Part shown: one piece after another, positions 1 to 7,464 of the stretch | Position numbering within the stretch: position 1 is the stretch's first letter | Layout: every line of letters begins with the position of its first letter | Assembly: GCA_005778355.1 (NCBI GenBank) | Contig: SXON01000109.1 | Location: forward strand, 1 to 45,273 | Direction of reading: 5' to 3' | Length of the DNA stretch: 45,273 nt | DNA from: Pseudomonadota bacterium | GTDB lineage: Bacteria > Myxococcota_A > UBA796 > SXON01 | The notes under the pieces: model-generated | Seen by the model: the letters and a program-made list of their open reading frames with translations, nothing else | Told to the model about the DNA's origin: nothing | Databases searched by the model: none | Program-made: the position numbers and the translations under genes

Positions 1-626
1 CACTCGATGTGCCAGCCCGGGCGCCCGCGCCCGAACGGAGCATCCCAGCCGAGCTCGGCGGCGGTGGCGCTCTTCCAGAGCGCGAAGTCGCCCGGGTGAC
101 GCTTGGTTTCTTCGACGGCCACTCGCTCACCGGCACGGAGATCGTCGATCTTCTTGCCGCTCAGGGCACCGTAGCGGGAGAAGGACTCGATGCTGAAGTA
201 CACGTCGCCGTTGGCGGCCAGGTAGGCGTGGTCGCGGTCGATCAGCCGCTGTACCATCGCCACGACCTCGGGTATATGCTCGCTCACCTGGGGCGCCAGC
301 GTGGGGCGGAGGATCCCGAGCGCGTCGAGGTCGTGATGCAGCTCGTCGATAAATTGAGCGCTCAACTGCAGGGGATGGACGCCGGATTGCGCCGCGCGGT
401 TGATGATCTTGTCGTCGACGTCGGTGTGGTTGCGGACGAAGTCGACGGCGTAGCCGCGACGACGGAGGTGGCGCACGATCACGTCGAAGGCCATCATCGC
501 GCGGGCGTGCCCGATGTGGCAGTAGTCGTAGACGGTCATGCCGCAGACGTAGAGCCCGACGCGCCCGGGGACGCGCGTTTCCAGCGGCTCGTGCGCCCGC
601 GCGAGCGTGTTGTAGACGCGAATCAC
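1..626 (-). CDS. cysS: Cysteinyl-tRNA synthetase, N-terminal part (3' end outside window)
   Basis: Charges tRNA-Cys with cysteine in the cytoplasm. The reading frame opens at a GTG (626) and runs off the left edge. The class I HIGH signature appears as HIGHAR, preceded by the zinc-site Cys in LYVCGMTVYD. Further in are RNHTDVDDKI and, near the edge, the family motif GDFALWK followed by WDAPFGRGRPGWHIE. These are typical CysRS segments in the usual order. About 208 of roughly 460 residues are present, so the KMSKS loop lies outside. The gene starts 7 bases after the stop of cdnL, so both are probably transcribed together. Identification is secure; only the C-terminal part is unseen. Confidence 0.95.
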   Translation of the reverse strand, partial: MIRVYNTLARAHEPLETRVPGRVGLYVCGMTVYDYCHIGHARAMMAFDVIVRHLRRRGYAVDFVRNHTDVDDKIINRAAQSGVHPLQLSAQFIDELHHDLDALGILRPTLAPQVSEHIPEVVAMVQRLIDRDHAYLAANGDVYFSIESFSRYGALSGKKIDDLRAGERVAVEETKRHPGDFALWKSATAAELGWDAPFGRGRPGWHIE

Positions 627-633
627 GGTGAGC

Positions 634-1125
634 TCAGGCCTTGCCGTTGAAGATGTCGTCGAGCTCCTGGCCCACCAGGGTCTCGTCGAGGTCGCGCGCG
701 ACGCTGATTTCCTGCACCAGGAGCCCGCGCGCCTGGTCGAACATCTTGCGCTCACCGAAAGAAAGGGGCTTGTCGGCCTTGAGCAGAGCGAGGTCGCGGA
801 GCACCTTGGCCACTTCCAACGGGTCTCCCGTCTTGATCTTGCTCATGTAGTCGCGATAGCGACGGTTCCAAGTCTGGTTGTCGGTGGGGACGTCCCGATC
901 GTGCAGGATCTCGTACACCTTGTCGATTTGCTCCGAGGAGATCACGGCCCGCATCCCGATGCTGCGCGCGTTGTCGACCGGCACGGAGATGGTCATCCCA
1001 TTGTCGAGGATCTTTAGGACGTAGAAGGTGATCTTCTCCCCGTCCATGTCCTTGGTTACGACGTCGCGGATGATGCCGACGCCGTGCGCCGGATACACCG
1101 CCTTGTCGCCCACGTTGAACTGCAT
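634..1125 (-). CDS. cdnL: CarD/CdnL-family RNA polymerase-binding transcription regulator
   Basis: CdnL proteins bind the RNA polymerase beta subunit and stabilise open complexes, especially at rRNA promoters. The 163-residue product starts MQFNVGDKAVYPAHGVG, the typical start of the Tudor-like polymerase-interaction domain (about residues 1-65). The C-terminal helical DNA-binding part (about 70-155) contains the conserved Trp in TWNRRYRDYM and the stretch LSFGERKMFDQAR. An upstream in-frame extension exists, but it is Arg/Pro-rich and overlaps the divergent gene, so the ATG at 1125 is preferred. There is no C-terminal AT-hook (HMGA-like) domain, so this is the CdnL type and not the two-domain Myxococcus CarD. 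It leads an apparent operon with cysS. Confidence 0.93.
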   Translation of the reverse strand: MQFNVGDKAVYPAHGVGIIRDVVTKDMDGEKITFYVLKILDNGMTISVPVDNARSIGMRAVISSEQIDKVYEILHDRDVPTDNQTWNRRYRDYMSKIKTGDPLEVAKVLRDLALLKADKPLSFGERKMFDQARGLLVQEISVARDLDETLVGQELDDIFNGKA

Positions 1126-1192
1126 GGTTTTCCCGGAAGGGCGCCCCGCTAACCCGTTCGGAGCCGGATTTCCAAGGGTGGGACCCCCGCTG

Positions 1193-2140
1193 GTGCGATG
1201 TTTCTTGCGGGCCGCGGTTCCGCCGGCGCTGGCGACGGGAGCCCTCGCGTGGGTGTTGCTTTCCATCGCCGGTCTCGGCCAGGCGCTCCTGGCCACCTCG
1301 GCTGCGCCGGGTCCGCAGCTTCTCGGCCAGCTCGCGCTCGCCGTGCTCGGCAGCACCGCCGGATTGGCGCTGGGCGTGGCTGCCCTCGCTGGGGCGGCTG
1401 GCGCGGTGTCGCGACTTCGCGAGGAGGGCGCGCTCGTGGCCCTCGCCGCCGCCGGCTTGCCTCCTGGTCGCGTCGCCTGGCTCGCGCTGGGCTTCGCCTT
1501 GCCGCTGGCTTCGGCATCTCTCCTGGTGGCTCACGAGGCCGAACCTCGGGCGCGTGCGCTGGTGCGCGACACGCGGGCGCTGGCGGCCGCCTCGGTGGCC
1601 CCTGGCGAGGGTGAGACCGTGCGGCTTGGCACGTGGTGGCTGGGCGTTTCCAACGGGCGACTCCACTTCACCGACGGCGAGTCGCGAGGCAGCGCCGGTC
1701 GCTGGTCGCTCGAACCACGCGCTGGTGGGGTGCTCGTGGCTCTCGACGACGCTGAGATCGAGTCCGGATCGCTCCGCGCGTCGGCCGGCCACCTCTTGCT
1801 CCCGATCGCCCTCCGAGGCGCGCGGGTGCACGTCTCGGAGCTGACCTCAGCCGCTTTGTCGCGACAACTCGCGGTGAGCGCGTCCCTGGGCCGGGACGGC
1901 TATGAGCGTTGGATCTGTCATAAGCGCACCTTGCTGGCGGCGATCTTGCCCTTATTGTCCGTGCTCGCGGCAGGCCTAGCCCGCCGTTTCTCCCCCGGCC
2001 TAGGGGTGGGTGCCACTCTGCTGGGCGCCTGGGCCCTGGTGCGGGTGCTCGACGGCACGCTGGGCCCCCGCGATCCTTGGCTGGCCGGCGCCCTGCTCCT
2101 CGGGGCCGCGCTCGCCGCCCTGGTGCCCGCGTGGCGCTAG
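1193..2140 (+). CDS. LptF/LptG-family (YjgP/YjgQ) permease-like membrane protein
   Basis: LptF and LptG form the inner-membrane part of the ABC transporter that extracts lipopolysaccharide for export. This product of about 315 residues has the family layout. Two or three N-terminal membrane helices include the cytoplasmic-loop signature SRLREEGALVALAAAGLPPG. A periplasmic, strand-rich domain of about 115 residues follows (RLGTWWLGVSNGRLHF onward). Three helices follow from YERWICHKRTLLAAILPLL. The periplasmic domain is shorter than in E. coli LptF/G. The start is uncertain (GTG 1193 or GTG 1178); upstream lies the short spacer shared with cdnL. The 3' end overlaps the next gene by 10 bases. 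Family assignment is from motif pattern and topology; which of LptF or LptG it is cannot be told. Confidence 0.72.
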   Translation: MRCFLRAAVPPALATGALAWVLLSIAGLGQALLATSAAPGPQLLGQLALAVLGSTAGLALGVAALAGAAGAVSRLREEGALVALAAAGLPPGRVAWLALGFALPLASASLLVAHEAEPRARALVRDTRALAAASVAPGEGETVRLGTWWLGVSNGRLHFTDGESRGSAGRWSLEPRAGGVLVALDDAEIESGSLRASAGHLLLPIALRGARVHVSELTSAALSRQLAVSASLGRDGYERWICHKRTLLAAILPLLSVLAAGLARRFSPGLGVGATLLGAWALVRVLDGTLGPRDPWLAGALLLGAALAALVPAWR

Positions 2141-2733
2141 TTTCACCCCGCGCCCGCCTGCTTGGCCTCGCGTTTGGCCGAGCCCAGGCACTGGCGCAGG
2201 GAGGGGCGGCGATGGTGCTGGCGCTCGCCCTCGCGGCCGAGACGGCGGCCGCCGGCGGCGACCTCGTGGGCCGACTCGCCCACCAGTGGCCCCACACCTG
2301 GGCGCTCCTGTGTCCCGCGGTCACGCTCGCGGGCTCCGCCCTCGCGGTCGCCGGCCTGTCGCGACGCGGCGAGCTGGTCGCCCTGCGCGCGCTCGGCTTT
2401 CGTTTCGGCGTGGTCGTCGTCGCGGGGCTCGTCATCGCCTCGCTCCTGGGGTGCCTGGCCACAGGGCTCGGCACACTCTCGGCTCCCTCGCTCGATGTCG
2501 TGCGCGTCGGCACCGGCTGGTGGATCAGGGGCGTCTTCGTGCCCGACGTGGCGGGAACCGAGGCCATCGCCCCCGGGTCGCCGCTGCCGCGCTGGGCGCT
2601 CGCCTCCGCGCTTGCCCTCCCCGCAGCCGCCCTGGGCGCCTACCTTGGTGCGACCCCTCGACTCGCCCCCGTCATCCTGGCTTCCGCTGCGGTGCTCATC
2701 GCGAGCTTATTGGTGCACGGTGCCGGAGGTTAA
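2131..2733 (+). CDS. Short LptG/LptF-like permease partner lacking the periplasmic domain
   Basis: A 200-residue, almost entirely hydrophobic protein. The GTG start at 2131 lies inside the end of the preceding permease gene, so the two are probably translationally coupled. It carries the same LptF/G loop signature (LSRRGELVALRALGFRFG) between the second and third helices. After the third helix only a short polar stretch (about 30 residues, around GTGWWIRGVFVPD) stands where the family has a jellyroll domain of 100-180 residues. Two hydrophobic helices then end the protein. No frameshift is visible that would restore a longer product. It may be a reduced LptG working with the upstream LptF-like protein, or a diverged non-LPS permease. 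Confidence 0.62.
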   Translation: MALVSPRARLLGLAFGRAQALAQGGAAMVLALALAAETAAAGGDLVGRLAHQWPHTWALLCPAVTLAGSALAVAGLSRRGELVALRALGFRFGVVVVAGLVIASLLGCLATGLGTLSAPSLDVVRVGTGWWIRGVFVPDVAGTEAIAPGSPLPRWALASALALPAAALGAYLGATPRLAPVILASAAVLIASLLVHGAGG

Positions 2734-2743
2734 GGGTTAAGGC

Positions 2744-3100
2744 CTAGAGGCTCGCCGCCCGGGCACGTACGCCTTGCTCGCAGGTGAGTCGGAAGTCCGG
2801 CGCCCACACCTCGCAGAGCGCCAGTTCCGCGTGCACGTCGCCCGCCGGGCGAGCGTCGAGAACGGCGATCCTGCACAGCTGGTCGTCGCCACACCACGTC
2901 ATCAGCTCGTCGTTCGAAACGCGGGGCTGCCCGGTGGCCAGCTCCATGTCGACGAGCTGGGTGAGGCAGGCATCCTCGAAGGTGATGGTGCCGCGGCACA
3001 GAGGCTCCCACGCCGTGGCGGGGGCCGAGGCGCCGAGCCCCACCACCACCAGGGTGGCGCCGACAATGCTCAACAGACCGGTGAAGCTGACTCGGACCAT
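2744..3100 (-). CDS. Small secreted Cys-containing protein of unknown function
   Basis: A 118-residue product with a clear Sec signal peptide: MVRVSFTGLLSIVGATLVVVG, then an Ala-rich cleavage region around ASAPATAWE. The mature part, about 88 residues, has six cysteines (in PLCRGT, EDACLTQ, TWCGDDQLCRI, LALCEVW and LTCEQG), consistent with disulphides in the periplasm or outside. No family is recognised. The gene converges on the LptF/G-like pair and stands alone, with a candidate promoter immediately upstream in an AT-richer stretch. Confidence 0.75.
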   Translation of the reverse strand: MVRVSFTGLLSIVGATLVVVGLGASAPATAWEPLCRGTITFEDACLTQLVDMELATGQPRVSNDELMTWCGDDQLCRIAVLDARPAGDVHAELALCEVWAPDFRLTCEQGVRARAASL

Positions 3101-3115
3101 GGTGTGCTCTCGGAA

Positions 3116-3143
3116 TGTATCGGCCTGGGGTTCGTGCTTTCAA
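3116..3143 (-). promoter_or_regulatory. Candidate sigma-70-type promoter for the small secreted protein
   Basis: On the minus strand TTGAAA (3143-3138) is followed after 16 bases by GATACA (3121-3116), 16 bases before the ATG at 3100. It lies in an AT-richer stretch (3121-3180) that stands out from the GC-rich surroundings. The -10 match is only partial. Confidence 0.35.
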
Positions 3144-3198
3144 GTTTTTTGTTTCTGCGATATTTTCGGTCTCGCCGGGCGACCCTGTGCCTCAATCA

Positions 3199-3465
3199 CT
3201 ACGGCACAAGCAACCCGATGGTGACAGCGATCGTGGTGGCAATCGCCAACGCCCGGGCGCCGGGGGACGGCCACCCGAAACGCGCGTGAGAAACGGCGGT
3301 CAAGCTGCCAAACCATGTCGCGAGCGCGACTCGCCAGAAATAGGCCACGTGGACGGTAGGACCGATGCTCCGCGGGTCCGGTTCCCCCACGATCACGCTC
3401 GCCCCACGGAGGAGGGCGTAGGCGAGGAGCGCCCCCACGACGAAGGCCCGCGCTCGGTCAGCCAT
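3199..3465 (-). CDS. Small membrane protein, last gene of the radical SAM operon
   Basis: An 88-residue protein with about two or three membrane segments: ARAFVVGALLAYALLRGA, FWRVALATWFGSLTAV and the C-terminal ARALAIATTIAVTIGLLVP. Its ATG at 3465 lies 5 bases upstream of the radical SAM gene's stop codon (overlap 3458-3465), so expression is coupled to that gene. No family is recognised. The context suggests a membrane partner of the anchored radical SAM enzyme. Confidence 0.7.
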   Translation of the reverse strand: MADRARAFVVGALLAYALLRGASVIVGEPDPRSIGPTVHVAYFWRVALATWFGSLTAVSHARFGWPSPGARALAIATTIAVTIGLLVP

Positions 3466-4606
3466 GGGCGATGACCAGCGGGCACTCGGGATCGGGGACA
3501 AGAAGCTCGCCGCGCAGGTGCTGGGCCACGGCGTGGCATCCGCCCCGGCAGATGTCCAGGTAGTCGCAGCTCGCGCAGGGCTCGGGCAAGCGCGGTGAGA
3601 TCCAGTCCGAGCTCGGCTCGACGTCCACGAACGAGCAGGGTGTCCGGCGGCCGTTGACATCGACGGCGACAAGGGCGTCGCCCCCGTGGCAGCCGGTCCA
3701 TCCAAAGGCGCGCATGCGCTCGGGGTCGACGCCATGGGCCGCGAGCCAGGGGGTCATCGCGCAGTCCACGCGGAAGCTGACGCCCGCGAACTCCTCGACC
3801 AGCGAGGACAGCAGGGGCCACAGCTGGAGCGCCTGCTCCGGCGCGAGCCGTCGTGACAGGTACGGCTCGGTTCCCCGGCCGGCGGGCTTGAGCCGAAGGA
3901 GGTGAATGTCGCGCGCTCCCGACTGGACAGCCGCGTTGACCGTGTCCCGCAGCGACGGGAAGGTGTCGCGACTTAGGACGATATTCGCGCCGACCCGCGC
4001 GCCCTGCGCGGCGAGCCGCTGGATCGCGTGGAGTGCCTCTTGGGCCCCGTCGTAACCGCGTGCACGTTCGTAGACCTCGCCCAGCCCGTCCAGCGACACG
4101 TTGATCTGGTCGAAACCCCGTGCCGTGTCGACGCGACCTCGTCCCGAGGTGGTGAGCCCGATGCTCAGCCCGGCCGCGTGCGCCGCCTCGACCACCCGCG
4201 CGAGCTCCGGGTAGGCCAGGGCCTCGCCGCCGCCCACCGCAACGTGGAATACGCCTTGCGACGATAGCTCCCGGAACCGGGCCTCGACGACGGGCAACGG
4301 CACGCTTTCTCCCTTCGCTTCCGGCGACACGTGGCAGCTGGGACAGGGCAGGGGACAGGCGCGGGTGAGCTGCACGTGGGCCTCGTGGGGCCCGCCATTC
4401 TTCTCGCCCCTGCGCACGAGCGCCGGGGGTTCGTCGACCGCGCGCGTCTCCCCACCGCCGGGCTCCGGGCGGCTGCGCCTCGACCGCCAGCTCTCGGCGG
4501 CCACCCAGAGCGCACCCACCGCGACCTGCGACCATGCCAAGACGTTGACGACGTTGCCGAGTGATGAGCAATTGGGTGCTCGGCCCAGGCGGATGCTGCG
4601 GATCAA
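3458..4606 (-). CDS. Membrane-anchored radical SAM protein with SPASM-like C-terminal domain
   Basis: A 382-residue protein. It begins with RSIRLGRAPNCSSLGN and a hydrophobic segment (about residues 19-37), then a polar linker of about 40 residues. The radical SAM core follows: CPLPCPSC supplies the CX3CX2C cluster (Cys84, Cys88, Cys91), GGGEALAYPEL is the SAM-binding GGE motif, and INVSLDG is the next core strand. The C-terminus has a SPASM-type Cys set (GWTGCHGG, RRTPCSF, CASCDYLDICRGGCHAVA, DPECPL), expected to hold auxiliary Fe-S clusters. SPASM enzymes usually modify peptides or proteins; the substrate here is unknown. The TTG start (4606) overlaps the previous stop as TTGA and is the only start that avoids running deep into that gene. 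Confidence 0.85.
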   Translation of the reverse strand: MIRSIRLGRAPNCSSLGNVVNVLAWSQVAVGALWVAAESWRSRRSRPEPGGGETRAVDEPPALVRRGEKNGGPHEAHVQLTRACPLPCPSCHVSPEAKGESVPLPVVEARFRELSSQGVFHVAVGGGEALAYPELARVVEAAHAAGLSIGLTTSGRGRVDTARGFDQINVSLDGLGEVYERARGYDGAQEALHAIQRLAAQGARVGANIVLSRDTFPSLRDTVNAAVQSGARDIHLLRLKPAGRGTEPYLSRRLAPEQALQLWPLLSSLVEEFAGVSFRVDCAMTPWLAAHGVDPERMRAFGWTGCHGGDALVAVDVNGRRTPCSFVDVEPSSDWISPRLPEPCASCDYLDICRGGCHAVAQHLRGELLVPDPECPLVIAHG

Positions 4607-5310
4607 GGCAGTCCCATCGACGCGAGCCAGCCGTTCGCCGACGCTGCCCACCCGAGCGCGCCGAGCGTGCCCAGGCCGGCCAGCCAGGGCGAGGCGCGCG
4701 GTGCCACGAGCACGCAAGCAGCGAGCACGGCGCCGGAGCGGACGAAGCCCAGCGCGTTCTCCGGCTCGTAGGCGGCGGCCAGCCCCAGGGGGACGACGCC
4801 GAGCACCCCTGCGGCGACGAGTGCTCCGCGCCACGCCCACGGGCCCGGCCCCCACGCCGCCCGAGCTCCGTACAACGCCCCCATGGACAGGCCCGCGAGC
4901 CCCAGCCAACGGTGCCGCTCGCGGCGGTCGCGCATCGCCACCTGTTCTTGCACCCAGGCCTCGTCGCTCTGCACCCCCTCGCCGGCGCGCAGTGCCCGGT
5001 GAGTCAGCCACAGGCTGAGCGCCTCGGCGGCGGGACCGGCGGGGTCCGCATCGAGGGCGGCGCGCACACCTACGGCGCCTGAGTCGGGGTCGCGCCGGGC
5101 CCACTCCAGAGCTGTCCACCCGGCAAACTGGTCGACGGCCTGCGGCTCGAGCACGGCCAGCCGAGCCGCGCAGTAGCGCTGGTCGCGATCAGCCGATGTC
5201 GCGACACAATCCCGGAAGGCGTCGACGGCGGTGGGGTAGTCCATGCGTGCCTCCGCCGCAGTCCCGTCGCGCCGGGGGTCGGCCAGAGCCAGCGCCGCGG
5301 CTAGGATCAC
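4603..5310 (-). CDS. TPR-like N-terminal plus four-helix membrane protein
   Basis: A 235-residue protein starting at a GTG that overlaps the SRPBCC stop as GTGA. The first residues (ILAAALALADP) look like a very short signal peptide. About residues 25-110 are Ala-rich helical pairs (YPTAVDAFRDCVATSADRD, YCAARLAVLEP), resembling tetratricopeptide-type repeats. A charged stretch (VAMRDRRERHRWLG) follows, then about four membrane helices to the C-terminus. No named family is recognised. Its position between the SRPBCC protein and the radical SAM enzyme suggests a structural or scaffold role in the same pathway. Confidence 0.72.
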   Translation of the reverse strand: MILAAALALADPRRDGTAAEARMDYPTAVDAFRDCVATSADRDQRYCAARLAVLEPQAVDQFAGWTALEWARRDPDSGAVGVRAALDADPAGPAAEALSLWLTHRALRAGEGVQSDEAWVQEQVAMRDRRERHRWLGLAGLSMGALYGARAAWGPGPWAWRGALVAAGVLGVVPLGLAAAYEPENALGFVRSGAVLAACVLVAPRASPWLAGLGTLGALGWAASANGWLASMGLP

Positions 5311-5804
5311 CCGCCCGCCGCCTTGGCCACCGCCTCGATGAACTGCAACTGGCACCCCTCCCACTCGGGTTTCACCGTGTCGAAGTAGTACTTCGTGAAG
5401 GGCCAGGGCGGGGGGTTCAGCGGGCTCGCGAGCTTCACGGTCGACCCCGTGTCCGTTGCCGTGATCGTCCACCGGGTGATGAAGCCCTTGTTCCCCGCGT
5501 GGTCCCAGTCGACGATGGCCCTGCTGTCGTCGGCCTCGACTCGGGAAACAGTCATCGCCAGCTTACGATGCATCGCCGCCATGTCGTAGCGCACGGTCGC
5601 AGTGGCGCCCTGGCCGCTCGGCGGGCTGCCCACCACCCACGCGCCGACGCATTCTCGCGGCAAGAGCGTGCCGACTCGCGCGAGGTCGCTCAAGACAGCG
5701 GTCATCGCCTCGGGCGTGGCGGGGACGGTGGCTTCGGCCACGATGTCGGCGCTTGGCCAGTCCTTCGCCTCGGCGGCCACGGCGAACAGAAGTGCGGCGA
5801 TCAT
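5307..5804 (-). CDS. Secreted SRPBCC (START-like) domain protein
   Basis: A 165-residue protein with a short signal (MIAALLFAVAAEAKDW). The SRPBCC-type fold is indicated by the opening strand IVAEATVPATPEAMTAVLSDL, then LLPRECVGAWVVGSPPSGQGATATVRYDM, SRAIVDWDHAGNKGFITRWTITATD and a long C-terminal helix (FIEAVAKAAGG). SRPBCC domains form a deep hydrophobic pocket for lipids or other small ligands. It is the first gene of the overlapping operon leading to the radical SAM enzyme and is divergent from the rhodanese gene across only 38 bases. The ligand is unknown. Confidence 0.8.
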   Translation of the reverse strand: MIAALLFAVAAEAKDWPSADIVAEATVPATPEAMTAVLSDLARVGTLLPRECVGAWVVGSPPSGQGATATVRYDMAAMHRKLAMTVSRVEADDSRAIVDWDHAGNKGFITRWTITATDTGSTVKLASPLNPPPWPFTKYYFDTVKPEWEGCQLQFIEAVAKAAGG

Positions 5805-5842
5805 GTCGGCCGCGATAACGCAGCGGGACGAACGGTTGGCCG

Positions 5843-6334
5843 ATGCTGCGACGACTCATGAACCTTCCTTTCACCGTGGCCAGCAAGGCCGCGCGTGCGT
5901 TCTCCGACCGTGAGGACCAGCGCATCAAGGAGAAGTACGGCACCGCCCACGATCCGGGCACGGTGCCCATCAACCGGGAGGCCGACGTCGACCCGGCGGT
6001 GGCCTCGGCCGGGGGCGACTTCGGCAACATCAGCATGAACGTGGCGACCGTGCTCCACGAGCGGGAAGAACAGCCCGTCGCCTTCATCGACGTGCGCGAT
6101 GCCGCCGCGTGGGCCGCCGGGCACATCCCCGGTGCACTCCACATGCCCATGCACGAGGTCGGCGTCCGGGTGAGCGAACTGCCCTGGGAGCAGCTCGTCG
6201 TCACCTATTGCGACGACGGAACCGTATCGCGACAGGCGGTCACGTTCTTCCGCGAGCGCGGAATGGAGGACACGTTCATGATGGAGGGCGGCCTCGCGGC
6301 CTGGAAGAAGGCGGGGCTCGAGGTCAAATCATGA
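5843..6334 (+). CDS. Rhodanese-like sulfurtransferase domain protein
   Basis: A 163-residue protein with a basic N-terminal extension of about 60 residues and a single rhodanese domain. The domain shows VAFIDVRDAAAWAAGHIPGALHMPM and the active-site loop VVTYCDDGTVSRQA, whose Cys would carry the persulfide, then LAAWKKAGLEV at the end. These match the family in order. The substrate is unknown. An ATG at 5858 (MNLPFTVAS) is an alternative start and leaves more room for the divergent promoter. The gene overlaps the following acetyltransferase by four bases (ATGA). Confidence 0.88.
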   Translation: MLRRLMNLPFTVASKAARAFSDREDQRIKEKYGTAHDPGTVPINREADVDPAVASAGGDFGNISMNVATVLHEREEQPVAFIDVRDAAAWAAGHIPGALHMPMHEVGVRVSELPWEQLVVTYCDDGTVSRQAVTFFRERGMEDTFMMEGGLAAWKKAGLEVKS

Positions 6335-6885
6335 TGGCAGGGTGGCTCGCGCCCACGCTTCGTACCCGTCGCCTGCTCATCCGCCCGTTCGCCGTGGCGG
6401 ACCTCGACGCGGTGCACGCCTACGCTCGGGCCTACCCTGCCGAACGTTATGGCTCCTGGCTCGGGGGAAACACGCCGAGCGACGTGGCCCGCTACATCGC
6501 CGACACCGTTGCCCGCTACGGCCGCCCGCCACGCTGCGATCTCGGTGTCACCCTCGACAATCAGCTGGTGGGCGGGGTGGCCTTCCGGCAGGTGTGGGTC
6601 GCGCCCACGCAGCTCGAGATTGGCTGGGTGATCCACCCTCGCCTGGCAGGGCAGGGCGTGGCTTCCGAGGCGGTCACCGCCGTGCTCGACCACATTTACG
6701 GCGCCTTTCCCGACATGATCCGCGTGGAGGCCCGTGTGAGATCGAGTGACACGGCGGGCCACCGCATCCTCGAGGGACAGGGTTTCGTCCGCGAAGGCGT
6801 CTTGCGGCATGGCGGCGGTGACGAGGACGCCGAGCTCTTTGGCCTCCTTCGACACGAGCGCGTGCGTGCGGTCGCCACCGGATGA
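6331..6885 (+). CDS. GNAT-family N-acetyltransferase (RimJ/RimL-like)
   Basis: Transfers an acetyl group from acetyl-CoA to an amine; the acceptor is unknown. The 184-residue product has the RimJ/RimL layout. LRTRRLLIRPFAVADLDAV is the N-terminal strand-helix and LEIGWVIHPRLAGQGVASEA carries the acetyl-CoA pyrophosphate loop (R/Q-x-x-G-x-G/A). VEARVRSSDTAGHRILEGQGF is the C-terminal signature. It starts at the ATGA overlap with the rhodanese gene and ends at an ATGA overlap with the lipoprotein gene. Confidence 0.9.
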   Translation: MMAGWLAPTLRTRRLLIRPFAVADLDAVHAYARAYPAERYGSWLGGNTPSDVARYIADTVARYGRPPRCDLGVTLDNQLVGGVAFRQVWVAPTQLEIGWVIHPRLAGQGVASEAVTAVLDHIYGAFPDMIRVEARVRSSDTAGHRILEGQGFVREGVLRHGGGDEDAELFGLLRHERVRAVATG

Positions 6886-7451
6886 TGTTCTTCGTGCTCG
6901 CTTGCGACGCGGTCCAGACGATGGCCAGCTCCTCGACTGCGGCCGCGCCGCCCGAGCTGCCGAGCTGCGCCACGGCGGTGGAGTCGCCGCCCGCGCGTGG
7001 CTGCGTCAGCGGGAGCTTGAGCTGCGGCGCGACCGTCCAGGGCACGACCCTCGGCGGCGACAGCGCCTGGGACGACACCTTCTACAGCAAGGCCTTCTGC
7101 TTCCCGGCGGGCGACCGCCACAGCGGGAGCGAGCGCGTGTACTTGCTGGAGCTGCCCGAGCTCACTGAGGCCACGGTCAAGCTCACCTCGGACTGTGTCG
7201 ACCTCGACCTCGTGGGCGTGGCGTGGAACTACGACGGCACCGGCTGTCCCGCCGTGGGGCACGCCATCCCCGAGTGCGAGGGCGACAACAAGCGCGGCGG
7301 CGGTCAGGTCAAACTGCAGGCATTCAAGCCGCGTACCTACCTCGTGGGCATCGACGGCAAGGGCGGCGCGGTGGGGCCGTACACCCTGTCGGTCAGCTGC
7401 GCCACGCTCCGCTCGCATGAAGAGCGGAACGCGACGCCGGGGAAGAACTAG
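6882..7451 (+). CDS. Cys-rich lipoprotein with PPC-like beta domain
   Basis: A 189-residue protein. The signal is very short (MMFFVLAC, lipobox Cys8), after which the protein should be lipid-anchored. The mature part contains about ten cysteines and a beta-sandwich-like pattern (ATVQGTTLGGDSAWDD, YLLELPELTEATVKLTSDC, YLVGIDGKGGAVGPYTLSV) resembling bacterial pre-peptidase C-terminal (PPC) domains found in secreted myxobacterial proteins. It overlaps the acetyltransferase by ATGA and is the last gene of a three-gene unit. Function unknown; the domain resemblance is by pattern only. Confidence 0.72.
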   Translation: MMFFVLACDAVQTMASSSTAAAPPELPSCATAVESPPARGCVSGSLSCGATVQGTTLGGDSAWDDTFYSKAFCFPAGDRHSGSERVYLLELPELTEATVKLTSDCVDLDLVGVAWNYDGTGCPAVGHAIPECEGDNKRGGGQVKLQAFKPRTYLVGIDGKGGAVGPYTLSVSCATLRSHEERNATPGKN

Positions 7452-7464
7452 GAACTTCCCGCCC

